A stretch of 64,000 nucleotides of DNA, taken from AC-32 sp963716865. GTDB taxonomy: Bacteria; Actinomycetota; Thermoleophilia; Gaiellales; Gaiellaceae. Every line of letters starts with the position of its first letter. Position 1 is the first letter of the stretch. Shown in pieces: positions 15,336-22,363 of the stretch. The notes beneath the pieces are model-generated. The model did not search any database and was not told the DNA's origin. It was given only the letters and a program-made list of their open reading frames with translations. The DNA is taken from the NCBI GenBank assembly GCA_963716865.1, contig CAVQUF010000003.1:620001-684000 (forward strand). The letters are read 5' to 3'. Made by a program: the position numbers and the translations under genes.

Positions 15336-16805
15336 GTGGGGGCAGGCAGGAAGCTGATCCTCGTCTCCAATCGCGGGCCGGTCACATACGGGCGCGACGA
15401 GAGCGGGGAGCGCAACGCCCGCCGCGGCGCGGGCGGGCTGGTGACGGCGCTGCGCGGGCTGCTGTCACACCACGACGTCACCTGGATCGCGAGCGCGATG
15501 AGAGACGAGGACCGAGTCGTGGCCGCTGAGGCCGGCGGGGACGCGGTGGACGAGCGCACGGACGACGGGTCGGCCTTCCGGCTGCGGCTCGTCGCCCACG
15601 ACGAGGCTGCGTACGACAGGTTCTACAACGTCGTCTCGAACCCCGTGCTCTGGTTCCTGCAGCACTACCTCTGGGATCTCGCGTACAAGCCCGCACTCGA
15701 CGTCGCGGACCAGCACGCCTGGGACGACGGCTACGCGCAGGTCAACTCGGGCTTCGCGGAGGCCGTGCTCGCCGAGCTCGAGCGGGAGCCCGAGGCGGCC
15801 GTGCTCTTCCACGACTACCACCTCTATCTCGCGCCGCGCCTCGTCCGCGAGCGCGCACCCGACGCGCTGCTGGCGCATTTCATCCACATCCCGTGGCCAC
15901 AAACGGACTACTGGCACGTGCTCCCGGACGCGACCCGCCGCGCGATCCACGACGGGCTGCTCGCGAACGACGCGATCGGGTTCCACTCGCACCGCTGGCA
16001 GCTGAACTTCCTCCGCGCAGCCGCCGACCTGGCCGGGGCCAAGTGCGACTTCGAGGAAGGCCTGGCGCGGTATCGCGGCCGGCGGTCGTTGGTCAGCGTT
16101 CATCCGATCTCGGTCGACCCGCTGGAGTTCGAGCAGCTCGCCGGGAGCGAGGAGGTGCGCGTCGCCGAGCAGGAGCTCGTCGCCCGAAGGCCCGAGCAGC
16201 TGATCCTGCGCGTCGATCGCACCGATCCGTCGAAGAACATCGTTCGCGGCTTCCGCGCCTTCGAGCTCTACCTCGAGGCGAACCCGGAGCGCGTCGGCCG
16301 GGTCGGGATGCTCGCCCTGCTCGACCCCTCGCGCCAGGACATCCCGGAGTACTCCGAGTACCTCGGCGCGATCCAGCGCGAGGCGCGGCGCGTGAACGAC
16401 CGCTTCCCGGAGGAGGGCTGGGATCCGATCGAGGTCGTGATCGAGGACAACCTGCCGGCCGCGGTCGCGGCCTACAAGCAGTTCGACGTCCTGTTCGTGA
16501 ACTCGATCTTCGACGGCATGAACCTCGTCGCGAAGGAGGCGCCGCTCGTGAACGAGCGTGACGGCGTGGTCGTCCTCTCCGAGAACGCGGGCGCGTACGA
16601 GGAGCTGGGCGAGTGGGCGGTGAGTGTGAACCCGTTCGACGTCGCGGGGCAGGCGGACGCGCTCGCGCTGGCCCTGACCATGCCCGCCGTGGAGCGGCGC
16701 GAGCGGCTCGAGGCGATCCGCGCCTTCGTGCGCGAGCACGACGTGGCCGCCTGGGTGGACGGCCTGCTGGCCGACCTCGACCGCTGCGCCGCGCTGCGGG
16801 TCTAG
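15336..16805 (+). CDS. otsA: GT20 trehalose-6-phosphate synthase-like enzyme
   Basis: A protein of 489 residues of the OtsA family, which normally makes trehalose-6-phosphate from UDP-glucose and glucose-6-phosphate. Seen are LILVSNRGPVTY at the start, FLQHYLWDLAY, VLFHDYHLYLAPRLVR, FIHIPWPQTDYWHVLP, the donor-site RVDRTDPSKNIVRGFRAF (canonical R and K) and FVNSIFDGMNLVAKEAPLVN. The related glucosylglycerol-phosphate synthases share this layout, so the acceptor is not certain. No OtsB phosphatase is encoded in the window; the IMPase-like protein at 45749 is not an obvious substitute. The downstream dehydrogenase has its own -10 box overlapping this stop codon. Confidence 0.82.
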   Translation: MGAGRKLILVSNRGPVTYGRDESGERNARRGAGGLVTALRGLLSHHDVTWIASAMRDEDRVVAAEAGGDAVDERTDDGSAFRLRLVAHDEAAYDRFYNVVSNPVLWFLQHYLWDLAYKPALDVADQHAWDDGYAQVNSGFAEAVLAELEREPEAAVLFHDYHLYLAPRLVRERAPDALLAHFIHIPWPQTDYWHVLPDATRRAIHDGLLANDAIGFHSHRWQLNFLRAAADLAGAKCDFEEGLARYRGRRSLVSVHPISVDPLEFEQLAGSEEVRVAEQELVARRPEQLILRVDRTDPSKNIVRGFRAFELYLEANPERVGRVGMLALLDPSRQDIPEYSEYLGAIQREARRVNDRFPEEGWDPIEVVIEDNLPAAVAAYKQFDVLFVNSIFDGMNLVAKEAPLVNERDGVVVLSENAGAYEELGEWAVSVNPFDVAGQADALALALTMPAVERRERLEAIRAFVREHDVAAWVDGLLADLDRCAALRV

Positions 16806-16808
16806 GCT
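16803..16808 (+). promoter_or_regulatory. -10 box TAGGCT of the aldehyde dehydrogenase gene
   Basis: TAGGCT includes the TAG stop of the GT20 gene and lies nine bases before the ATG at 16818. Confidence 0.45.
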
Positions 16809-16817
16809 TTGCGCGCA

Positions 16818-18404
16818 ATGGCGCGCTCGACGCAGGCAGGCGAGCTCCGCTCCGTCAACCCGGCGACGCTCGAGCCGGTCGGGACGGTGCAGGCCTCTGC
16901 GCCGGAGGAGGTCGCGGAGGCCGTGGTGGACGCCCGTCTCGCGGCCGAGCGCTGGGCCGGCGCGCCGTTCGCCGAACGGCGGGCGCTGCTAGGCCGCGTC
17001 GCGGCGGCGCTCCTCGACGTTGCCGACGAGGTCGCGGCGACCGTGACGGCCGAGACCGGCAAGCCGCTCGTCGAGTCGTACACGGCCGAGCTGTTCGTCG
17101 CGCTCGACAATCTCGTCTGGGCTGCGTCGAACGCGGGCCGGGTGCTCCAGCCCGAGCCGGTGCGCTTCCGCCAGCCGCACCTGCGGCACAAGCGGGGCAG
17201 CCTGCTCTACGAGCCGCTCGGGGTGATCGCCGTCATCTCGCCCTGGAACTTCCCGTTCGGGATCGCGTTCGGCCAGGCGGCCTTCGCGGTCGCGGCCGGG
17301 AACGCGGTCGTGGTCAAGCCGTCCGAGATGACGCCGCTGTCGGGCGCCTGGGTTCAGCGGGTCTTCCGCGAGGCGGGCGCGCCGAAGCGGCTCGTCCAGG
17401 TCGTGCAGGGCGGGGCCGAGGTGGGCGAGGCACTGGTCCGCGCGCCGGGGACGGCGAAGGTCGTCTTCACGGGCTCGGGTGAGACGGGACGCCGCGTCGC
17501 CTCGCTCGCGGGCGAGCGGCTGCGCCCCGTGACGCTCGAGCTCGGCGGCAAGGACCCGATGCTCGTGTTCGAGGACGCCGACCTCGACCGTGCGGTCGCC
17601 GGCGCCCTGTGGGGCAGCTTCTCCAACTGCGGCCAGGTCTGCTCGGGCGTGGAGCGGGTCTACGTGGCGCGGCCCCTGTACGAGGCGTTCGTGGAAGAGC
17701 TCGCGCGGCGGGCCCGCGCCCTTCGGATCGGGCGGGGCGAGGAGCTCGAAACCGATCTGGGCCCGCTGATCGCCGAGGAGCGGCGCGCGCACGTCGAGGA
17801 GCTGGTCGAGGACGCGGTCGGCCGCGGAGGTGAGCTGCGGCTCGGCGGCGGGCGGCCCGAAGTGGACCTGCCCGGCTGGTTCTACGAGCCGACGATCCTG
17901 ACCGGCGTCGAGCGCGAGGCGCGGATCCAGCGGGAGGAGATCTTCGGGCCGGTGGTCACCGTGGCGCCGTTCGGCGACGAGGCCGAGGCCCTGCGGCTCG
18001 CGAACGGGTCGAGCTTCGGGCTGGGAGCGAGCGTCTGGACGCGGGACCTCGAGCGCGCGGAGCGGGTTGCCCGGCGGCTCGAGGCGGGCTCGGTCTGGAC
18101 GAACGACGTCTCGTACTCGTACGGCGCCGGCCAGGCGTCGTGGGGCGGGACGAAGGAATCGGGCTTCGGGCGCACCCACTCGAAGCACGGTCTCTACGAG
18201 CTCTCGCGGGTCAAGTTCGCCGACCTCGACGCAGGGCGGAGGCCCGTGGCGTGGTGGTACCCGTACGACGAAGGCCAGCTGTACGGCTTCCGCGGGCTCG
18301 CGGGCGTCCTCTACCGCGAAGGGCTGGGGCGGAAGGTGCAGGCGGCGTGGCGCCACCGACGCGGGCTGCTCGCGCTCGGCCGGCGCTACCTTTCGGGCCG
18401 ATGA
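16818..18404 (+). CDS. NAD(P)-dependent aldehyde dehydrogenase (succinate-semialdehyde type)
   Basis: A protein of 528 residues of the ALDH superfamily, oxidising an aldehyde to the acid. Seen are the cofactor site VISPWNFPFGIAF and KPSEMTP, FTGSGETGRRV, the general base Glu in LELGGKDPMLVFEDADL, and the nucleophile Cys in SFSNCGQVCSGVERVYV. The substrate-side motif EEIFGPVV is intact. A C-terminal extension of about 50 residues (rich in Tyr, Arg and Trp) follows the usual end. TTG at 16809 is an alternative start. The stop overlaps the moaC start (ATGA), so it heads an operon with moaC, mog, ubiA and ccmA. Substrate unknown. Confidence 0.88.
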   Translation: MARSTQAGELRSVNPATLEPVGTVQASAPEEVAEAVVDARLAAERWAGAPFAERRALLGRVAAALLDVADEVAATVTAETGKPLVESYTAELFVALDNLVWAASNAGRVLQPEPVRFRQPHLRHKRGSLLYEPLGVIAVISPWNFPFGIAFGQAAFAVAAGNAVVVKPSEMTPLSGAWVQRVFREAGAPKRLVQVVQGGAEVGEALVRAPGTAKVVFTGSGETGRRVASLAGERLRPVTLELGGKDPMLVFEDADLDRAVAGALWGSFSNCGQVCSGVERVYVARPLYEAFVEELARRARALRIGRGEELETDLGPLIAEERRAHVEELVEDAVGRGGELRLGGGRPEVDLPGWFYEPTILTGVEREARIQREEIFGPVVTVAPFGDEAEALRLANGSSFGLGASVWTRDLERAERVARRLEAGSVWTNDVSYSYGAGQASWGGTKESGFGRTHSKHGLYELSRVKFADLDAGRRPVAWWYPYDEGQLYGFRGLAGVLYREGLGRKVQAAWRHRRGLLALGRRYLSGR

Positions 18405-18841
18405 AGGAGCTGTCGCACGTGGACGAGAGCGGCGCCGTGCGGATGGTCGACGTGGGCGGCAAGCCGGTCTCGCGGCGCCGCGCTCGCGCTCGCGCCTCCG
18501 TCCGGATGGCGCCGGAGACGGCCGCGCAGCTATCTGCGCTGCCGAAGGGCGATGCGCTGGCGGCGGCCAGGCTCGCCGGGATCATGGCCGCGAAGCGCAC
18601 GAGCGAGCTGATCCCGCTCTGCCACCCGCTCCCGCTGACGCACGTCGCGGTCGAGCTCGAGGTGGGCGCGGATGCGGTCGAGATCGTCTCCTCGGCCGAG
18701 ACGACCGCCCAGACCGGCGTCGAGATGGAGGCGCTCGTCGCAGCCTCGGTCGCCGCGCTGACGGTCTACGACATGGCGAAGGGCGTCGACCCGGGGATGG
18801 AGATCGGCGAGATCCGGCTGCTCGAGAAGGTGAAGGAGTGA
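18401..18841 (+). CDS. moaC: Cyclic pyranopterin monophosphate synthase MoaC
   Basis: A protein of 146 residues of normal family length that makes cyclic pyranopterin monophosphate in molybdenum-cofactor synthesis. The conserved blocks are present: MVDVGGKPVSRRRARA, AAKRTSELIPLCHPLPLTHV with the catalytic-site His, and TGVEMEALVAASVAALTVYD followed by MAKGVDPGM. ATG at 18401 overlaps the preceding stop. It is coupled to mog downstream by a GTGA overlap. MoaA is not in the window. Confidence 0.95.
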   Translation: MKELSHVDESGAVRMVDVGGKPVSRRRARARASVRMAPETAAQLSALPKGDALAAARLAGIMAAKRTSELIPLCHPLPLTHVAVELEVGADAVEIVSSAETTAQTGVEMEALVAASVAALTVYDMAKGVDPGMEIGEIRLLEKVKE

Positions 18842-19317
18842 GGGCCGCCGTCGTCACCGTCTCCGACGGCGTCTCGGAGGGCACGCGCGAGGACACGAGC
18901 GGCGACCTGCTCGCCGAGCTGTTGGCAGCGGAAGGCTACGAGGTCGAGCGCCGGGTCGTGCCCGACGAGCGCGACGCGGTCGCGGAGGCGATCGCCGAGC
19001 TGGCCGAGGAGACGGCGCTCGTGCTGACGACGGGCGGTACCGGCCTCGGCCCGCGCGACGTCACGCCCGAGGCGACGCTGGAGGTGCTCGAGCGGCAGGC
19101 GCCGGGAATCGCGGAGGCGATCCGGGCCGACTCGATCGCCAGGACGCCACACGCGCTCCTGTCGCGCGGAGTCGCGGGAGTGCGGGGGCGCACCCTCATC
19201 GTGAACCTCCCCGGCTCGCCGGGCGGCTGCCGCGACGGCTTCGAGGTCCTGCGGCCCGCGCTGGCACATGCGCTCGCCTTGCTCGCCGGCGAGCCGACGG
19301 CCCACCGGCAGACATGA
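18838..19317 (+). CDS. mog: Molybdopterin adenylyltransferase Mog/MoaB family
   Basis: A protein of 159 residues that adenylylates molybdopterin before molybdate insertion by MoeA. The start MRAAVVTVSDGVSEGTREDTSG, the substrate loop TTGGTGLGPRDVTPEAT and the late NLPGSPGG motif define the family. The GTG at 18838 overlaps the moaC stop. The stop overlaps the ATG of the ubiA-type gene. MogA and MoaB versions cannot be told apart reliably from these motifs. Confidence 0.93.
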   Translation: MRAAVVTVSDGVSEGTREDTSGDLLAELLAAEGYEVERRVVPDERDAVAEAIAELAEETALVLTTGGTGLGPRDVTPEATLEVLERQAPGIAEAIRADSIARTPHALLSRGVAGVRGRTLIVNLPGSPGGCRDGFEVLRPALAHALALLAGEPTAHRQT

Positions 19318-20171
19318 GCGTCCTCGTCTACCCATCGCGGTTCTTCGCGCTCGTCAAGTTCGAGCACACGATCTTCGCGCTGCCCTTCGCCTACGTCGGC
19401 GCGCTGCTGGCGGTGAACGGCGTCCCGAGCGGGCACGACCTGCTCTGGATCACGGTCGCGATGGTCGGCGCCCGCTCCCTAGCGATGGGCCTCAACCGGC
19501 TGATCGACGCGCGCCTCGACGCGCGCAACCCGCGCACGGCCGGCCGCGAGCTCCCGGCCGGGCTCCTCTCGACCGTGCAGGTCGTCGTCTTCTGCCTCGC
19601 CTCGCTCGGCGTCTTCCTGGTGGCGGTGTACCAGCTCAGCCCGCTCGTCCAGAAGCTCTGGCCGATCCCGGTCGCCGCGTTCGTGATCTACCCGTACCTG
19701 AAGCGCTGGACCTGGCTCTGCCACCTCTGGCTCGGCGCGGTGGACGGGCTCGCGCCGGTCGGCGCCTGGGCCGCGATCACCGGGTCGATCACTTGGGAGG
19801 CCTGGGCGCTCGGCGGGGCGGTCGCGCTCTGGGTGGCCGGTTTCGACCTCTTCTACTCGCTGCTCGACCTCGAGGTCGACCGCGCCCAGGAGTTGAAGTC
19901 CGTGGCGACGCGCTTCGGCGAGCGCGGCGCGTTCTGGGGTGCACGGGCGTTCCACCTCGGCACGGTCGCGCTGCTCGTCGTGGCCGGCCTCGGCCTCGAC
20001 GTGAACGCCTTCTACTGGCTCGGCGTTACCGTGGTCGCGGGCCTGCTCGCCTACGAGCACTCGCTTGTCAGCCCGGGCAACCTGCGCCGGCTCGACACCG
20101 CCTTCTTCACGATGAACGGCGTCATCTCGCTCGCGTTCCTCGGGTTCGTGCTCGCGGACGTGCTCGTGTGA
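19314..20171 (+). CDS. UbiA-family polyprenyltransferase (MqnP/UbiA type)
   Basis: A protein of 285 residues with about eight to nine membrane helices. It has the two prenyl-diphosphate-binding acidic motifs: NRLIDARLDARNPRTAGREL early and LFYSLLDLEVDRAQELKS later. The family attaches a polyprenyl chain to an aromatic acid. In bacteria with menaquinone made by the futalosine route, this type is MqnP; in others it is the 4-hydroxybenzoate enzyme UbiA. The nearby cytochrome c maturation and complex I genes fit a respiratory quinone role. No mqn genes were seen here to settle it. It overlaps its neighbours on both sides by four bases (ATGA, GTGA). Confidence 0.85.
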   Translation: MSVLVYPSRFFALVKFEHTIFALPFAYVGALLAVNGVPSGHDLLWITVAMVGARSLAMGLNRLIDARLDARNPRTAGRELPAGLLSTVQVVVFCLASLGVFLVAVYQLSPLVQKLWPIPVAAFVIYPYLKRWTWLCHLWLGAVDGLAPVGAWAAITGSITWEAWALGGAVALWVAGFDLFYSLLDLEVDRAQELKSVATRFGERGAFWGARAFHLGTVALLVVAGLGLDVNAFYWLGVTVVAGLLAYEHSLVSPGNLRRLDTAFFTMNGVISLAFLGFVLADVLV

Positions 20172-20755
20172 TCCAGGCCGCCGGCCTCGAGAAGCGCTAC
20201 GGGTTCAAGCGGGTCCTGCGCGGGCTCGATTTCGAGCTCCCGCGTGGCGGCTTCCTCGTGGTGACCGGGCCCAACGGTGCGGGCAAGACGACCCTGCTCC
20301 GGCTCTGCGCCGGGCTCGCGATCCCGAGTGGCGGGACCCTGGACGTCGAGCCCGACCGCGGCGGGATCGGATTCCTCGGGCACGAGCCGCTCGTCTACCG
20401 CGAGCTGACCGTGCTCGAGAACCTCGACCTGTACGGCTGCCTCTATCGCGTGCCCGAGCGGCGGGAGCGGATCGGGATGCTGCTCGAGCGCTTCGGGCTG
20501 TGGGAGTCGCGGCGCGAGCGGGCCTCGACGCTCTCGCGAGGACAGATCCAGCGGCTCGCGCTCTGCCGGTCGCTCCTGCACCGGCCCGAGCTGCTGATCC
20601 TCGACGAGCCGTTCGCCGGGCTCGACGACGACGGGGCCGCGATCCTCGACCGCGAGCTGGCCGGGATGCGCGAGCGCCGCACGCTGCTCGTCGCCACCCA
20701 CGACCCCGAGCGGATCGCGTCGCTCGCGAGCGGGCGGCTCGCTCTCGCATGCTGA
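20168..20755 (+). CDS. ccmA: Heme exporter ATP-binding protein CcmA
   Basis: An ABC ATPase of 195 residues for system-I cytochrome c maturation. Walker A is GPNGAGKTTLLRLCAGL, the signature is LSRGQIQRLALCRSLL, and Walker B is LLILDEPFAGLDDDG, with the switch His in ATHDPER. It works with the CcmB membrane protein encoded next. The GTG at 20168 overlaps the ubiA stop. The stop codon is the first three bases of a double-hairpin repeat (20753-20815). CcmE, which takes heme from this exporter system, is not encoded nearby. Confidence 0.9.
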   Translation: MIQAAGLEKRYGFKRVLRGLDFELPRGGFLVVTGPNGAGKTTLLRLCAGLAIPSGGTLDVEPDRGGIGFLGHEPLVYRELTVLENLDLYGCLYRVPERRERIGMLLERFGLWESRRERASTLSRGQIQRLALCRSLLHRPELLILDEPFAGLDDDGAAILDRELAGMRERRTLLVATHDPERIASLASGRLALAC

Positions 20756-20815
20756 GGCATCGCTTGCGATGCCGGTCAGGAGAGGCCGTGTCGGCTTTGC
20801 CGGCGCGGCCGTTTA
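20753..20815 (+). repeat. Double-hairpin repeat, family 2, copy 1 (after ccmA)
   Basis: Starts with the ccmA stop. Hairpin 1 pairs GGCATCG with CGATGCC around CTTG. Hairpin 2 pairs GGCCG with CGGCC, with inner GGC and GCC arms around a T-rich loop. The ccmB ribosome binding site and GTG start (20788) fall between and inside the hairpins. Confidence 0.75.
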
Positions 20816-21450
20816 GGTACTTCGGAGACACCGCGGTGCTGGCGCGGAAGGACCTGCGCCTCGAGCTGCGGGCCCGGGACACGCTGCCGGCGATGCTGCT
20901 GTTCGTTCTCTCGGTGCTGGCCGTCTTCCACTTCGCGCTGCCGTCCGGGTCGTCGCGGCTGGCGGAGTTCGGGCTGCTCTGGGTTGCGATCATCTTCACC
21001 GCGCTGCTCGGGCTCGGGCGGGCGTTCGCTGCCGAGCGGGAGCAGGGGCTCCTCGACGGGCTCGTGCTGGCGCCCTGCGACCGGAGCGCGATCTGGCTCG
21101 CGAAGGCGATCGCGACGCTCGCCTTCCTGGCGCTCGCCGAGATCGTCGCGCTTGTCGCCTTCGCGCTCTTCTTCACGCCGGTCGGCTGGGCGACCGTCGC
21201 CGGGGTCGGCCTCGCCGACCTCGGGATCTGCGCGGTCGGGGTCCTGCTCTCGGCGATGGCGGCCGCCGGCCGGGCGCGCGAGCTGCTGCTGCCGCTGCTG
21301 TTCCTGCCGCTTGCCCTGCCGATCGTGATCGGCGGCGTCGGGGCGAGCGTCGCCGACTCTCCGGGGCGCTACCTCGCGTTCCTGGCGCTCTACGACGCGA
21401 TCTTTGCGCTGCTTGCCTGGGCGTCGTTCGAGTACGTGGTCACCGAGTGA
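20788..21450 (+). CDS. ccmB: Heme exporter membrane protein CcmB
   Basis: A protein of 220 residues with six predicted membrane helices, the normal size for CcmB, the permease partner of CcmA. Family features are ARKDLRLELRARDTLPAMLLF at the N terminus, FAAEREQGLLDGL after the second helix, and a LLLPLLFLPLALPIVIGG helix. GTG at 20788 is favoured because AGGAGAGG lies just upstream. An ATG at 20749 overlapping ccmA would add 13 residues encoded by the repeat. The 3' end overlaps the convergent homocysteine methyltransferase gene by 11 bases. Confidence 0.88.
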   Translation: MSALPARPFRYFGDTAVLARKDLRLELRARDTLPAMLLFVLSVLAVFHFALPSGSSRLAEFGLLWVAIIFTALLGLGRAFAAEREQGLLDGLVLAPCDRSAIWLAKAIATLAFLALAEIVALVAFALFFTPVGWATVAGVGLADLGICAVGVLLSAMAAAGRARELLLPLLFLPLALPIVIGGVGASVADSPGRYLAFLALYDAIFALLAWASFEYVVTE

Positions 21451-22363
21451 AGACGGCGCTGATCGCGTCGACGTGGCGGTGGTCGGTGCCGCAGCAGCCG
21501 CCGACCACGTTCAGGTTCGGCAATCTCGTCCGCAGCTCGCGGTAGCCGGCGGCCAGCTCGGCGGGATCGCCTTCGTCCAGCTCCTCCGCCTCGTCGAGCT
21601 CGGCGTGGCTCTTCGTGGAGGCGTTCGCGCGGAGGCCCCGGACACGGTCGACCCAGGGCGCGGGCTCGAGCGCGGGGGCGAGGTGCGTCGGGTGGGCGCA
21701 GTTGACCATGAAGTAGGCGGGCGCCCGGTCGGTCTCCGCGTCCACCTGCTCGATTGCCTCGCCGAGGGACTGCCCGCTCGGCAGGCGCCCGTCCGTCTCG
21801 ACGGTGAACGAGAGCACGACCGGGAGGCCGGTCTTGCCGGCGGCCCGCACGATCCCGACCGCCTCGTCCGCGTAGGCGATCGTCAGGGCGCTGATCAGGT
21901 CGGCCGAGGTGTCCGCGAACGTCTCGGCCTGAGCCGAGTGGTAGCGCTCGGCCTCGTCTGCGGTCATCGCGTCGTCCACACGGTACGCGTCGCCGCGCGG
22001 GCCGATGCAGCCGCTGATCACGATCTCCGGATCGCCGCCGCTCGACGAGCGCAGGGTTTCGAGGAGCGCGACCGCGCGGCGGTTCACGTCCGCGAGCGCC
22101 TCCGGCGAGTAGCCGAGCCGCTCGCCCCAGTCCCTGTTCGCGCGCCAGGTCGGAGCGTCGAGCAGGATCGCGACGGCGCGCTCCCGCGCGATCTCGAGGT
22201 ACGGCTCGTAGTAGCGCAGGAGCGCCTCGGTCCCGGCCGGGTCGTCGAGCAGCACGAAGGACGCGAACTCGGGGAGCTCGAGCCCGCCGTGGAAGATCAG
22301 CGTCGTCTCCATGCCGCCGTCCGTGATGAACGTGCCGCCGTCCGTGTGCGGGAGCCTGGTCAC
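21440..22363 (-). CDS. Homocysteine S-methyltransferase family protein
   Basis: A protein of 307 residues with the zinc-binding methyltransferase fold. Zinc-ligand Cys residues are visible in YFMVNCAHPTH and VGGCCGTDHRHV; the start is TDGGMETTLIFHGGLELP. Members use S-methylmethionine or other methyl donors to make methionine from homocysteine; the donor cannot be told here. The GTG at 22363 overlaps the ccmF stop, so it is translated after ccmF, an unexpected partner. An extended ORF start further upstream would lie inside ccmF and is less likely. Confidence 0.87.
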   Translation of the reverse strand: MTRLPHTDGGTFITDGGMETTLIFHGGLELPEFASFVLLDDPAGTEALLRYYEPYLEIARERAVAILLDAPTWRANRDWGERLGYSPEALADVNRRAVALLETLRSSSGGDPEIVISGCIGPRGDAYRVDDAMTADEAERYHSAQAETFADTSADLISALTIAYADEAVGIVRAAGKTGLPVVLSFTVETDGRLPSGQSLGEAIEQVDAETDRAPAYFMVNCAHPTHLAPALEPAPWVDRVRGLRANASTKSHAELDEAEELDEGDPAELAAGYRELRTRLPNLNVVGGCCGTDHRHVDAISAVFTR

